Shown here one piece after another: positions 33,352 to 45,079 of a DNA stretch of 64,000 bases (position 1 is the first letter of the stretch; every line of letters starts with the position of its first letter). The stretch spans positions 58,987,934 through 59,051,933 of the forward strand of contig NC_063169.1 of the NCBI RefSeq assembly GCF_023159225.1, written 5' to 3'. The translations under genes were made by a program, and so were the position numbers. Source of the stretch: Perognathus longimembris pacificus (taxonomy: Eukaryota; Chordata; Mammalia; Rodentia; Heteromyidae). The notes beneath the pieces are model-generated. The model searched no databases. It saw only the letters and a list, made by a program, of their open reading frames with translations, and was not told the origin of the DNA.

Positions 33352-33532
33352 AGGGAACTGACAGACCTCCTTGGCCTCCACCCCAAGATGGAAACAGTGC
33401 GTGCAAGCTGCTCAGCTCTGATGGCTCAGCCTTCTGTCCCGGATTTTGTCCAGCAGGGCTTCGATGGCTTCTTAAGACACTACCAAGCTGTGCAGAAGGA
33501 GCTAGAGGATCGTCACCAGCAGATAGAGCATG
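33352..33532 (+). CDS. UTRN: Utrophin exon (dystrophin exon 21 equivalent): spectrin repeat 5
   Basis: 181 nt, as dystrophin exon 21, ending on the first base of an Asp codon. It encodes [20 protein letters not shown], then [20 protein letters not shown] and the end [10 protein letters not shown], about residues 843-903, helices B and C of repeat 5. The acceptor ctcttccccag lies at the end of the 151-nt intron. The donor is gtaagc. Confidence 0.97.
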
Positions 33533-33779
33533 GTAAGCCCATTCCTTTTCTTTTCTTTCTTGATGATTTTTGAATCTCTGTTTACCAAAGACTAAAAATT
33601 GCCCTAACATTTAGACCCTTCTTGCACATGTGTTTTGTGCCTGCTTTACCAGGCCTGGGTTTATCTGAGCGGTGTTTCATTGTGCCTGCTCAGTATAGTC
33701 CAAGTATTTCCTGGCTTCGCACCGTAAAATTATCAGCTGCTTTCACAAGTGTTAGACTTGTGTTAGCAGGACCTAATAT

Positions 33780-34280
33780 TTTTTTTTATTATCTTAAAGG
33801 TGATGTATACAGAAGTTACAGTTACGTAAGTCTGGTAAAGAGTACATTCTTTATGAACAATGTCACCTCTTCCCTCGTTCTCCCCTAGTTTTTTTTCTGT
33901 TGTTCCCAACCACAAGTTGTATAGTTTATTTTGCACGCAGTGTCTAGTAAGTATCACTGTTGAATTTGTTCACCCTTTGTTTCACCATTTCTCTGCTTTC
34001 CCATGCCCTCCCAAAGACAGATAAAAGAACAAAAGACAATAGGAAAAGAATGCAAAAAAAGAAAAAGTATAAAAACAGCAACAAAGGAAAAAAAACCCTC
34101 TTGTTTCTATTTCCTGGAGTTCATTTCATAAGTATTATTTTATATGAGCAGGTATACATTGTGCCTGTGTATTCCTCCCCTAAGAATATTCTCCTTTGGC
34201 CTCACTCTATATGAATGCATAGAAATCTTTATAATTTATCATATCCCAGTATATATATATTTTATACATCTAGTGTGTTT
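33780..34280 (-). mobile_element. L1 3' end
   Basis: Same 3'UTR family as at 4870, minus orientation, from a T tract (33779-33788) through ggtgatgtatacagaagtta, a CT-rich part and an A-rich part. Confidence 0.72.
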
Positions 34281-34317
34281 ACTTATAGATTTATTTGTCC
34301 TTGTTGTTTGTCTTTGC

Positions 34318-34401
34318 TTTTTATTTGTGGTGCTGGGAATTAAACTCGGGGCCTTATGTATTTAAGGCAAGTACTGCATCATTGAGCTGCACCTCCAGCT
34401 C
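34318..34401 (-). mobile_element. ID-like fragment
   Basis: Minus-strand single monomer (tggtgctgggaattaaactc ... cacctccagct), placed at the border of the L1 3' end at 33780-34280. Confidence 0.7.
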
Positions 34402-35531
34402 TTAAGGAAAAAAAAACAAAACTAAAAGAGAAACAGTTGTTATTTCTGCCTTTGGTCATTTCTGCATAACAAAAGAATGCTCCCCAGTATGTTTTTGCTC
34501 AGAGTGGTTAAGCTTTTAGCAATATCATCCCCTTAAAAAAAAAAGAAAGAAAAGGAATCATATTATTCTTCCAGACTCTGAAAAGGTTAAATGAGATTTT
34601 ACTTTTGGAATAAATCTGGGTTTGGAAAGTTAACTCTTCTTTTTTTTTTGTCTTTAGCCAAAGTTGGAGCTTGTGCTATAATCTGTACCGTTAGGGGCAG
34701 TTTGTCCTTCACTGTGTCGCACAGATTATGTAGCATAAGGGCGTTAGGAATGTATGTGTGAGTCTGGTAGGCAAATGTGCCACGTGGCTTTTCATCTAGA
34801 AAGGCTTTCGGGCATCGGTGACTTTGGTCATGGCAGTCAGTTAACATGATTGTGAACTAACTGCCAGAGCAGACAATGCCTTCCTCAACTTACTGCTTTA
34901 GTGTTTGGATGGGGTCAGCAGGTGGGAATATAGGCTGGTAGCTGTTTCACCTCTTTGTCCTTCAAATACTACTTGCTTCCTTTCTGCTCATGTGCTTGGA
35001 AGCATGTGATTTTTGCATTGGAGACAGAAGTAGACACCGCTCTCACCGCTGCCGTCCTGCTCTCCCGGGTGGCAGCTGGGCTGCGGGGCTCCCCCGTGGC
35101 GTCCGCCCCCCCAAGCTGGGGTGGTCTGCATGCCTGAGCGGTGGCTTGACAGATGAAGGTATCTTGCTTTTCCTTTCTTCTTTGTGTGGCAGCTGGAGAA
35201 GAGGAGGTTATGGGGCACAAAAGGAACATTGTCATTTGGCTGCAGAGAGACATGTCACTGTGATAAAATGAAGAAAAATGATAGTGAGTTAGTTAATATT
35301 TCAAACATCAACATCCGCAGGAATGAAGTCACTGTCTGTCTCAGAAATGCCAATGGAATGACCTATTTAATTAACTAACAGAGACTCTTTTTGATCTTAA
35401 TCAGGATGGTTTTTTTTTTTCCTAACTTACTATGTATTGGAATTCCATTATTAATGCAGAAGATTTATAGTAGCCACAATAATTTAAGATCCTGATATTA
35501 TTTTCTCAAGTTATTACTTTTAAATAAACAG

Positions 35532-35677
35532 ACATGAAGAGCCAACCTGGGCATGTGTATTTGGAAACATTGCAAACACTGAAAGACATGCTGGAAGATT
35601 TAGAGACCAAAGCCCAGACACCTCTGATGGTCCTTAATGATCTCACTAAGCTGGAGGAGGCCTTGCAAGGAAAAAAG
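35532..35677 (+). CDS. UTRN: Utrophin exon (dystrophin exon 22 equivalent): spectrin repeat 6
   Basis: 146 nt, the length of dystrophin exon 22. It encodes [20 protein letters not shown], then [20 protein letters not shown] and LEEALQGKK, about residues 903-951. It is the most diverged exon of the window: by eye about one third of residues differ from the human protein as remembered, though the heptad-type pattern is kept. The acceptor aataaacag is purine-rich and weak. The donor is gtattc. Confidence 0.95.
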
Positions 35678-35721
35678 GTATTCCATATGCTAGAGCTCTG
35701 GGGCCATTTCTGACATTCCAG

Positions 35722-35767
35722 ATCCATCCATCCATCCATCCATCCATCCATCCATCCATCCATCCAT
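35722..35767. repeat. (ATCC)n microsatellite
   Basis: About 11 perfect CCAT units, 45 nt downstream of an exon donor. Confidence 0.95.
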
Positions 35768-35998
35768 TGCTGGTGTTGGGATTTCAACTCAGAGTCTGTG
35801 CACTGTTCCTGAGCTTCTTTTGCTCAAGCCTAAGACTTTAGCACTTGAGCTACACTGTTACTTCCTGCTTTTTCGGTGCAGTTTATTGGAGATAAGAGTT
35901 TCACAGACTTTCTTGCCCAAGCTGGCTTGGAACCATGATCCTCAGATCTCAGCCTCCTAAGTGGCTAGGAATATAGTCATCAGTCCCTAGCGCTTGGC
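35763..35998 (-). mobile_element. B1-Geo composite SINE with ATCC-repeat tail
   Basis: Minus-strand copy whose tail side borders the CCAT microsatellite at 35723-35766, 90 nt after an exon end. Confidence 0.85.
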
Positions 35999-36014
35999 CA
36001 TTTGAGATTTATTT

Positions 36015-36650
36015 AAACTTTTTTTATTGTTTTATTATAAAGGTGATGTTTGAAGGGATTATAGTTACCTACATAAGATAAAGAGTATATTTCTTTTTAG
36101 ACAATGTCACACCTCCCCCCCCTGCCCCTAGTTTTTCCCTTTCATTTCCTACCTACAAGTTGTATAGCTCATTTTCAACATAGTGTCTAGGGAGTACCAC
36201 TGCTGCATTTGTCCACCCTTTGTCCCTTCATTTCTGTGCCCCTTCCCTTACCCTCCTAAGGACAGATAAATGAACAGACAAGATAAAATGAAAAGAAAAC
36301 AAAAACAGCAACAAAGAAACAAACTCTTATCTGTCTGTCTGTCTGTAGTGGGGCTTGAACTCTGGGCCTGGGTGCTGTCTCTGAGCTCTTCAGCTCAAGG
36401 TTAGTGCTCTACCACTTGAGCCACAGCACCACTTCTGATTTTTCTGGTGGTTAATTGGAGATAAGAGTCTCATGGACCTTCCTACCCAGCCTGGTTTTGA
36501 ATCTCAGTCTTCAGATCTCAGCCTTCTGAGTAGCTAGGATTCTAGGCCTGAGCTGCTGGTGCCCAGCTTAAATTCTTATTTATATTTCCTAGAGTTCACT
36601 TCAATAAATATTATTTTATATGATCATTGATCATGTGATAATTCTTTTCA
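36015..36650 (-). mobile_element. L1 3' end split by a B1-Geo SINE
   Basis: Same family, minus orientation (attataaaggtgatgtttga; acaagttgtatagctcattt). Confidence 0.72.
36333..36571 (-). mobile_element. B1-Geo composite SINE nested in an L1 3' end
   Basis: Minus-strand copy inserted into the L1 sequence at 36015-36650; actcttat / attcttat flank it as an imperfect target duplication. A CTGT run is at the tail side. Confidence 0.84.
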
Positions 36651-37390
36651 GTGATTTTGTTTTCTTTTCTTTTTTTAATGAGGGAGGCCATTTTTGGTTC
36701 AGAAATTTTGTTCCTTTTCTTTTGGAACTGGATTATTTAATCTAAAGATTTAGCCTGCTATGCAAGTACCCTATCATTTGAGCTATATTCCCAGCCCTTT
36801 TTGTTTGTATTTTGTTTCTGAAATACTAACTTAGCCCAGGCTCACTTGGAAGTCTTTTTCATCTTGCCTCTGCTTCCCGAGTAGCTGGGATTCTAGGTCT
36901 CTACACCTGCCTCAGAAATTTGTTATTTATGATTTGACGGTGAATTGCTGTAACGTAAGATCTTAATAGAAGTACATATTTCTTATTAACATAAAATTCT
37001 CAATAGATTCACAGTGTGCTCAAATATCTCTTGAACTGATACTTTAAAAAAAACTGTGTTGAGTCAGAATGGTTCCTTGGTCCTTTCATTGAGTGCCCTT
37101 AAGATTTTAAAGTATTTCATGAGATAACAAAGACCAACTCTTGACATTGTACACTGAGCCCACACTGGGTATGTTGTCCAGTGGTTTACAGTGGAGAGAA
37201 TATATTATATGGCCCACACATAACTCATGAAGGGAAAGCTTTAATTTTTTTGATTATGCTTATTGCTTTATAATGCTTTTTTGATACAATGCCCTCCTGT
37301 TGTCTTTTTTTTACTGTGTACAGCTCATATGATTACATCTATATAGACACATTATTGTACCCATTTTTAATTGTTTGAATATTTTCCTAG

Positions 37391-37603
37391 GCCCTTGATG
37401 AAATCCTTGAGAATCAGAAACCTATGTTATGTAAACTTATAGAAGACACAAAGGCACTAGAGAAAAACGTGCTTCCTGATGTAGAAAAGACGTATAAGAA
37501 AGAACTTGATGATGCCCGAGGAAAATGGAACAAACTCAAGACCAAGGTTTCCAAAGATCTACATTTGCTTGAAGAAACGGCCTCAAAACTCAGAGCTTTT
37601 GAG
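37391..37603 (+). CDS. UTRN: Utrophin exon (dystrophin exon 23 equivalent): spectrin repeat 6
   Basis: 213 nt, 71 codons, phase 0 at both ends, as dystrophin exon 23. It encodes [20 protein letters not shown], then [20 protein letters not shown] and [20 protein letters not shown], about residues 952-1022, helices B and C of repeat 6. The acceptor is attttcctag and the donor gtaaat. It is followed by the largest intron in the window, 6.2 kb. Confidence 0.97.
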
Positions 37604-39369
37604 GTAAATCATGAAGCCACCAGGATGCCAGGAGTTTGCCTTTATTACAGGGTAGATGGTAATTTTCTTGCAGGTCTCACATACTTACTATGCAAGGTTT
37701 TTGCATTCTTTCTAGTCCTACATTGATTATGTGCTTAAGTTGGGATTATAACTTGCTCAAAGACATACTGTGAATGTGCAGGCGAGCACATGTATTTCTT
37801 TTGGCCTCGTTGAAAGGACTTGTTAGTAGAAGTGATCTGGACCGGTGAGATGGAAAAACAGAGTTAAACTAGAGCTTCAGCATGGGTTGGGGGGCGGTCT
37901 ATGTGAAATACAGATTGGTGATTCGAATGTAGTAGCAGTCAAGTTGTGGTTGGTACAAGTGGCCCAGTTAGTAGCAGACAGTGAGGCCTTGGATCTGGTT
38001 TTTAATGGTCCTTGTTATGTGGAGTGAAAAGTGTGAATGAGGCTCATGACAGACTAGAAAACCAAGTAATCCAAGACACATGGAAATCCAGAAGCTACCT
38101 CTTAAAAGCTGGGTGGTGGTGGTGGTGGTGGTAAATGTGAAGATGTGTAAGGAGCAAGTGAAGGAAGTCATGGTCACATAGGACAGGGTTTTAAGTCCGG
38201 CTCTCTCTGGTTTTCTCAAAGGTCAGGATGGACAATGTGCTGGCTACTCTGTCCCAGGCTCCAGTCCTCTCAGTGCCTCTGGACCCTGCTCCTTGTTCTT
38301 TTTTCCCTTTAGCTGGGGGGTTCTTTTTTTCTTTCTCCTGGTTTACTTCTACATATACTTCTACAACAGTGCCTGGCAAAGCACAAACACTAACTATGTC
38401 TGTCTCAATAGGTAAAATCAGATTAGCAGTAGATTTAGATAGACAGATGGATTGATGAACTCAAATTCTAAGAGAATTGGGTCTTAGGATGGTGCTAGGA
38501 AAATAGAAAAAAAGTAGAAATGAAATTCATGAAAATTTTATGGTTTTAAAAATGAAAGTCAGAAAACCTGTAGTCCACAAAGAGTGCTCAGGCCAGCATG
38601 GAGGGAGTCCCATGAGTTCAACACGTGGCCACCGCTGAACTCAAAGGGAAGTCTTGACCCAGAAAACAATGGACACTTGCAGTGGCTGATCACAGGGGAA
38701 GAAGATGCAGGGTTTTTGTGAGTGTCCGTTTCAGATAAATTAGTGTATGTGTCAGGGATATTCCTTGTCCTCATTTCTCTATGACAGAACACTTTTTCCC
38801 CCCGACATAGTGCTTTTGAGGTTCATCAGTGTCATAAAAGCAAACAAAATCAGAATCCTACTGCTTTAAGCTACTCTATGAACTCTGCCTCCACAGTTCT
38901 TTGTGTCTATGGCTTGAGGCAGAAAGCAGCAGCTTAAAAGCTGTGGACATTCCAACAGATGGGGGAGAAGGAAGAGAAAATGCTAAGAATTTAGCTGTAA
39001 TCAAGGCTCAGAGGCAGTTGTGTACCTTGGAATGTCAGTCTTAAAGTCCAGAGTTACCAAGCTTTGTATTTCCTCCATTCTAAGGCTAAGGGGATCATTT
39101 TGTCAATCTCAGATTCCTTCTCTCAGATCTAGCTTCTAAATCCTGCTTTTAAGCAGGGACGGTCATTGTAGGATTTTGGCCTTCCAAGTTAGACTATTTG
39201 CTAAGTTGATTTCCAATTACCGATAGTAATTTTATCTTTGCTTGGTTATTTTAAGTAAAAAAGATGACTGAAAAATCACTACCCTATCCTACTACCCTAG
39301 ACTACTTATACTTCAATTTTTACAGACATTTAGATCTGAAATTTACTTGCAATTCTTTTGTATTGCTTT

Positions 39370-39605
39370 TCTGGTGCTGTTCTTGATTCTTGAACTCAGG
39401 TCCTGGGTGCTATTCCTGAGTTTTTTTGGGTTTTTTTGGGCTCAAGGCTAGCACTCTACAACTTGAGCCACAGTTTCACTTCTGAAGGGTTTTTGTTGGT
39501 TAATCGGAGAATCTCATGGACTTTACTGCCCATGCAGGCTTTGAACTCTGATCCTCAGATCTCAGCCTCATAAGTAGCTATCTGGTCCTGTGTGCTCCCA
39601 GCTTG
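39370..39605 (-). mobile_element. B1-Geo composite SINE
   Basis: First of two tandem minus-strand copies, with a duplicated tttttttggg-type block at 39421-39440. Confidence 0.83.
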
Positions 39606-39635
39606 CATTACTTTTTAATTAATTAGTTATCTAAC

Positions 39636-39870
39636 TAATTTTGTTGGTTGTGGGCTTGAACTTGGGGCCTGGCGCTATCCCTGAGCTCTTTAGTGTAAGG
39701 CTAGTGCTCTACCACTTGATCTACAGCTCCACTGCTGGTTTTCTAGGGGTTAATTGGAGATAAGAGTGTCACAGACTTTACTGCCGGGGCTGGCTTTGAA
39801 GTATGATCCTCAGATTTCAGCCTCCTGAGTAGCCAGGATTATAGGTGTGAGCCACCAGCTCCCTGCTTGT
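39636..39870 (-). mobile_element. B1-Geo composite SINE
   Basis: Second of the two minus-strand copies, 30 nt after the first (ggttgtgggcttgaacttgg ... gtgagccaccagctccctgc). Confidence 0.85.
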
Positions 39871-40282
39871 ATTGCTTCTTAAGAAACAAAACAAAACTGA
39901 GATATCCCCCAAAGAAGCATGTGCTTGGTGTGTGTATGCATTTGTTCATTCAGTAAGTGTGTGACAATAAAGAAAAAAGTTACTCATTATTGTAGATTAG
40001 AAACTCCTACATGTATTTTCTGGATGATTTTTATATTGAACAACACTACCGTCACATTAGTTCTTTTGCATTCTTGGTAACCCCTTTGAAGAGTTGGCTT
40101 GAGGATGAGTGGCCTTTTGGAAAGTGCAGGAAGCATCTGCTATAGGTGGATGCAGAATGTTTATTTCCCTTCCTGGGATGGAGACCGTACTGTGGGGAAA
40201 GTAATAGTTACTTTAAAATAATCATTTGACAAAACACATCAATGTTGCATACAGTTTAAATAAAAAAAAAATAGCCCAGTCA

Positions 40283-40495
40283 AGTGTCAATGGATCAGGT
40301 CTGTAATAATACCTATTCAGGAGCCTGAGACCTTAGAGGATCTCTGTTCAAAGGCAGTCCATGTGGGAAAGTCTGAAAGACTCCATCAGCAAAAAGTTGG
40401 ACCAGAGGCATGACTCAAGTGGTAGAGTTCTGTGAGCAGCCAAAGCATACCATATGTGAAACCTTGAGTTCAAGGCCCAGAATCAGAACAAACAA
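40283..40495 (+). mobile_element. B1-Geo composite SINE, old
   Basis: Plus-strand relic: gtgtcaatggatcaggtctg; gcatgactcaagtggtagag; ccttgagttcaaggcccaga. Confidence 0.72.
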
Positions 40496-41160
40496 AATTG
40501 TTCTGATCTTATGCAAACATATTCTCTTCCTATCTCTGATGGTACATAAACTCCAAAACTTGGAGGTATTCTTTTATAAAGCTCATCCTGACAATAATAA
40601 AAATTTAGTTTGTAGATATTTTCATTAATTGAACACTTCTTTGTGGGAGTATCTCTCTAGACATTGTGACAGCATAACCAAACAAAATTGATATTAATAT
40701 TCCTCTTTTATAGGAAATAACTGAGGCTTCAAAGATCAAAACCCCACTGCTAGTCAGGTGCTGAGCTTGACCTTCAGCTCCTATCCTTTCCTTTACTGGT
40801 CACAATGGCCTCTTTGAGAAGTCAGCAGGATTTGGAGTAGAGAAGATAATTTGGCTTTTCAGATTCCCTTGTGTTGCTTTTGTTCGTGTTGGGACAGAAA
40901 ATTGATTCTACATGGCTCGTCTGGGTTTGTTCTTTTCTTTCCTCTTCCTTTTTTCTCATGTTAAACTGCAAGAGGTAGAGAAGGAAGAGTTGTGTGTGCT
41001 TTGTGTCTGTGCGGAAGGAAGGAGTGATACCATGACACTTCCTTTCACTTGCCAGCCAGGTGTAGATAAGGCTGCTTACATTAGTTCAAGCTGATTGTGA
41101 TTGAGAAATCTAACTTGGAATATAATGGAAGATCTTACAAATTTTGAAAATCTTCATATG

Positions 41161-41363
41161 GGGGCTGGGAATATGGCCTAGTGTCAAGAGTGCTTGCCTT
41201 GTATACATGAAGCCCTGGGTCCGATTCCCCAGCACCACATATATAGAAAATGGTCAGAAGTGATGCTGTGGCTCAAGTGGTAGAGTGCTCGCCTTGAGCA
41301 AAAAGAAGCCAGGGACAGTGCTCAGGCCCTGAGTCCAAGCTCCAGGACTGGCAAAAAAAAAAA
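41161..41363 (+). mobile_element. IDL-Geo SINE
   Basis: Plus-strand copy with duplication aaatcttcatatg at 41148-41160 and 41364-41376. Confidence 0.92.
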
Positions 41364-41435
41364 AAATCTTCATATGATCACTTTTCCTTGTTCAAAACTA
41401 GATTTAATGAATTTCCCTGTTGTATAGTAATAGTT

Positions 41436-41535
41436 ATTTCTTCTCCTCCCTACCTCTCTCTTATTCCTCTCCTCTCCTTCCTCCTTCTTTTCCTCTCTTT
41501 CTCCCTCCCTGCCTCCCTTCTTCCTTCCTTGCAGA
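41436..41535. repeat. TC-rich tract
   Basis: About 100 nt nearly pure pyrimidine on the plus strand (CTCC/CTTCC units), with no purine cluster longer than two bases. Confidence 0.85.
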
Positions 41536-42387
41536 ATGCCGGATTATTATATATACATAGTGACAAGATGTCACAGTTGAAAGAACAAGCACACTTATGT
41601 AGCTCAATAATGTCCACATCATTCTTGGCAGGTCTTGTTTTCACAAAAGTATTTAGGATATTTTCATATAACATTGTAAGAAGAAGGTAGATAATGAATT
41701 AGATCCTAGTTTATGTATGTAGATTGTTCTTATCGTTTGTGGGTGGAGCACTCAAACACGCACTATTATTGGATTTCATTTTCACTTTGAAAAATTTTAA
41801 ACTGAGGACCACAGCAAAGCACCCCAAATAGCAAATAGAAAAAAAAATGTGTTTCCCTACCAGTTTTACAAGAAAAACTGAGCAGGAGTGGGTGACAGGA
41901 AAGTGGAAAAGGGTAAAATTTATAATTTTTTTTGATTGGCTTTGTGGTTGGTCTATTCCTGTTACTGTCAACATAACAAGGCAAAGTTTAATGTTTATAA
42001 TCATCAAGCCCTGAATTCTTTCTAGTAGCCCATTAAGTTGTGTTAGGAAAAGTGTCTTTTGAGGTATTTAATGGAGACTTTGGAGTTTTAATGAACTATA
42101 ATATTGTGACTGTTGTCTCTAGGAACACACAAAAAAACTTAAAACAACCATACAATAAGAATAATGAGACAGACACAGTGACAGATGCACATTTGTGATC
42201 AGAATGGGTTGGTTCTGCGTGGTATCGAGCCACTGATGTGGTTGGCAGGGCACATTTTGGTTAGAGCGATGGTTCTGATGGACACCTGGCTCTTCTTGTG
42301 TCCTAGAGATGCTGGGGGAGGAATTGGGAACATTTAACCATTAGAGAGCAGAGGAAGACGTGGCAGCTACCTGCAAATATGGGGAGC

Positions 42388-42592
42388 TTTTTTTTTTTTT
42401 TGGCCAGTCCTGGGCCTTGGACTCAGGGCCTGAGCACTGGTCCCTGGCTTCTTCCCGCTCAAGGCTAGCACTCTGCCACTTGAGCCACAGCGCCGCTTCT
42501 GGCCGTTTTCTGTATATGTGGTGCTGGGGAATCGAACCTAGGGCCTCGTGTATCCGAGGCAGGCATTCTTGCCACTAGGCTATATCCCCAGC
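42388..42592 (-). mobile_element. IDL-Geo SINE, young subfamily
   Basis: Minus-strand full dimer with the young-subfamily bases (cctagggcctcgtgtatccg). The left end runs into a C and T homopolymer block (42588-42612), so no target duplication can be read. Confidence 0.9.
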
Positions 42593-43129
42593 CCCCCCCC
42601 CCCTTTTTTTTTAAATAGTAAACTTGTCTCCAGTTTTAGAACATAACAAGAAGTAAAGAACTGAAGAAAGTAAAGGAAAGAAAAAGCACAATACGAGGGA
42701 GGTTTACAGGCGGCTGGCCTGCCTGTTTTATATGACATGCTGAAGTGAGAAGGATTGGAAAGAAGCGATTCTCCCATACTGTTGGGGCTGAGCTTCAGTT
42801 TATTTTGCATTTTCTAAGTCACCTTTTTCATACTACCACATCTCTGAAGTCTTGTCTTTTTTATCCCATGCAAAATATTTGCTCTGTCGTTTGTCATTGG
42901 ACCTCAGGATCACACATAGGGATAGAGTAGGTACTGGTAAATATCCGGTGAAAAAGATACAACTGTGCAGTGTATGATTTTGGGTTTTTCAGGTAAAAAA
43001 AACAACCTATGTGCTCTAATCATATAAAATAATATTTCTCAAAATGAACTCCAGGAAATTGAAACAAGAGTTTATTTCCCCCTTTGTTGCTGTTTCTGTT
43101 TTCTTTTCTTTTTGTCTTGTCTATTTGTG

Positions 43130-43375
43130 TATCTGTGTTTAGGTAAGGGGGAGGCACAGAAATGGACAAAGTGAATAAAGGCAGCAGGGATACTCACTAG
43201 ACACTATGTTGAAAATGAACTGTATATCTTGTGGGTAGGGAATGAGAGAGAAAAACTACGAGAGCAAGGGAAGGGGTGACATTGTCCAAAAAGAAATGTC
43301 CTCCTTATCTGACTTACATAACTGTAACCTCTCTGTACATCACCTTTATAATAACAATAAATTAATTTTTAAAAA
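43130..43375 (+). mobile_element. L1 3' end, short
   Basis: Plus orientation, ending aactgtaacctctctgtaca, then a (AATAA)-rich tail; this shows the true poly(A) end of the family seen in reverse elsewhere. Confidence 0.7.
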
Positions 43376-43847
43376 GCACTCAGTATAAGGACTAAAAACA
43401 TCCTATATATTTCCTTCGTGTAAATAGCATTTCCTATGTTATTTATTTTTCTGCTTCCAGTAGGTAACAGGAGAAAAATGGTTTTACATTATAAAAGAAA
43501 ATGTCTCCCCCCCCCCATCTGATTATACCCAGAAAAGCATGTTTCCCCTCTGCTGTGAATTTTTAGTCATCAACATTGCAATTTAAGTGAAAGAGCACAG
43601 TTCACTGAAGTGTTGTAAACTTTAGAACAATGATCGCAAAGCTTGTTCGTCATCTTCGGAGAACTTTCATCCCCTCTGAAGAGAGTCATTCTTTTCCAAG
43701 TTGTGAGGTTTAAAAAGAGAAATAAAGTAAATGAAAACGATGTTATCAGAGTTTGCAAAGTTCGCTTTTCTCCAGTAGCTGTGGATGGGGAGACGTGGGT
43801 TAAATGTCGCGGAGTAATATCCCCCTCTGCTATTGTGTTGGACGCAG

Positions 43848-43961
43848 GCTGATTCAGAAGTCATTGAGAAGTGGATGGAAGGCGTGAAAGACTTCCTAAT
43901 GAAAGAGCACGCAGCCCAAGCCGATGCCACAGGCCTGCGGCAGGAGCTTGACCAATGCACT
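43848..43961 (+). CDS. UTRN: Utrophin exon (dystrophin exon 24 equivalent): spectrin repeat 7
   Basis: 114 nt, 38 codons, as dystrophin exon 24. It encodes ADSEVIEKWMEGVKDFLMKE and HAAQADATGLRQELDQCT, about residues 1023-1060. EKWMEGVKDFLM is helix A of repeat 7. The region AAQADATGLRQ differs from human by several substitutions. The acceptor is ttggacgcag and the donor gtgagt. Confidence 0.97.
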
Positions 43962-44594
43962 GTGAGTTCTCTAGCCGGCCTGATGAAACAAGTGACATTT
44001 TCTTTATTATCTGCTATTATTAAAATGGGTAGAATGAGACACAGTCTTGAACCCTAGATAAAATATCTTTCATCATAGAACTATTGTAGCTTTACAGTGA
44101 ATAAAAGAATGGCAGATTTTCATATTTTCATCTTTGGCCTTGGTCATAGAATTTATGACATGAGCAAATGATTTGTTTTAGTTTCTTAGGTGCTGCTGTT
44201 TTGTATTACAATGCCATCTTAGTGTATTCCTTACCAATTGTGTGTTGCTTATATGGTACCACATGGTGAGGCTTTAGGAAAAAACATAGTTAACAAATGA
44301 AATTTGCCAGAAATACTGCATGCAATTTATGCTTTGGGAAATCATCAGGCTTCTCGAAGTTAATTAAAAGCCCCATTCCCCACAGAGAGTCAAGTATTTC
44401 CAGTCTAATTTAGCAGATGGCTATATGAAGTGCCCAGGTGAAATGAATTTAAGACACAGTTTTTCTTAAGTAGTTGAAAGTTGAGACTCCAAGCAGTCTG
44501 TTCTGATTATACTTGCAGGGTTCCAGGCAGACGTGTAATTATGTCACTCACTTACAGAGGAATAAACTTAGCATGGCTCATTTTATGTTTTTAG
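43962..44594 (+). other. UTRN: Intron without recognised repeats
   Basis: 633 nt of AT-rich sequence between the two exons of spectrin repeat 7. Nothing specific is seen. Confidence 0.55.
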
Positions 44595-44750
44595 GCCTTT
44601 GTTAATGAAATAGAAACCATTGAATTGTCTCTGAAGAACATGAAGGAAATAGAGACTAACCTTCGAAGCTGTCCAATTTCTGGAATCAAAACATGGGTGC
44701 AGACAAGACTAGTTGACTACCAAACCCAACTGGAGAAATTTAGCAAGGAG
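44595..44750 (+). CDS. UTRN: Utrophin exon (dystrophin exon 25 equivalent): spectrin repeat 7
   Basis: 156 nt, 52 codons, as dystrophin exon 25. It encodes [20 protein letters not shown], then [20 protein letters not shown] and [12 protein letters not shown], about residues 1061-1112, helices B and C of repeat 7 with the tryptophan in IKTWVQTRL. The acceptor is tgtttttag and the donor gtgagt. The intron before it (633 nt) shows no recognised repeat. Confidence 0.97.
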
Positions 44751-45079
44751 GTGAGTGTGTCAAATTAACCACCTGTGCTTTCCATGATATGAAGATGCTA
44801 GCATCTCTTCACCAACAAAACTGATTTTTATGAGCTGTCTAGTTGAGGAATGGTGGCGTGCGTGGGAAGTTGGAGCGAGCACCTAATTTTTGTTTTTTTT
44901 TCATTCAAGTATAAGTACTCTTTGTCTCATGTGTCCTAGAACTTGCCCTTTCTTTTTGCTTTCAATGTAACTTACACACTTATAACATTTGCCACACTTG
45001 CGTGTGTTATCTAGTACATTAATGATTTATCCAGCACATACTTTACTAATCAGCTGATGATTCATGTTTTAATTGGCAC

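Larger units (their letters stand above)
37604..43847 (+). other. UTRN: Largest intron of the window (6.2 kb)
   Basis: Contains two adjacent minus-strand B1-Geo copies (39370-39870), one plus-strand B1-Geo relic, two IDL-Geo SINEs of opposite orientation (41161 and 42388), a TC-rich tract (41436-41535), and an L1 3' end (43130-43375). A GGT run lies at 38112-38132. The stretches 37604-39360 and 41540-42360 are otherwise unrecognised. Confidence 0.7.

Noticed and set aside
34990..35271. Cys/Arg/Gly-rich 93-codon frame as a new exon
   Set aside because: It cannot be joined to the flanking exons without breaking the utrophin frame, which is complete without it. Kept only as a composition anomaly.
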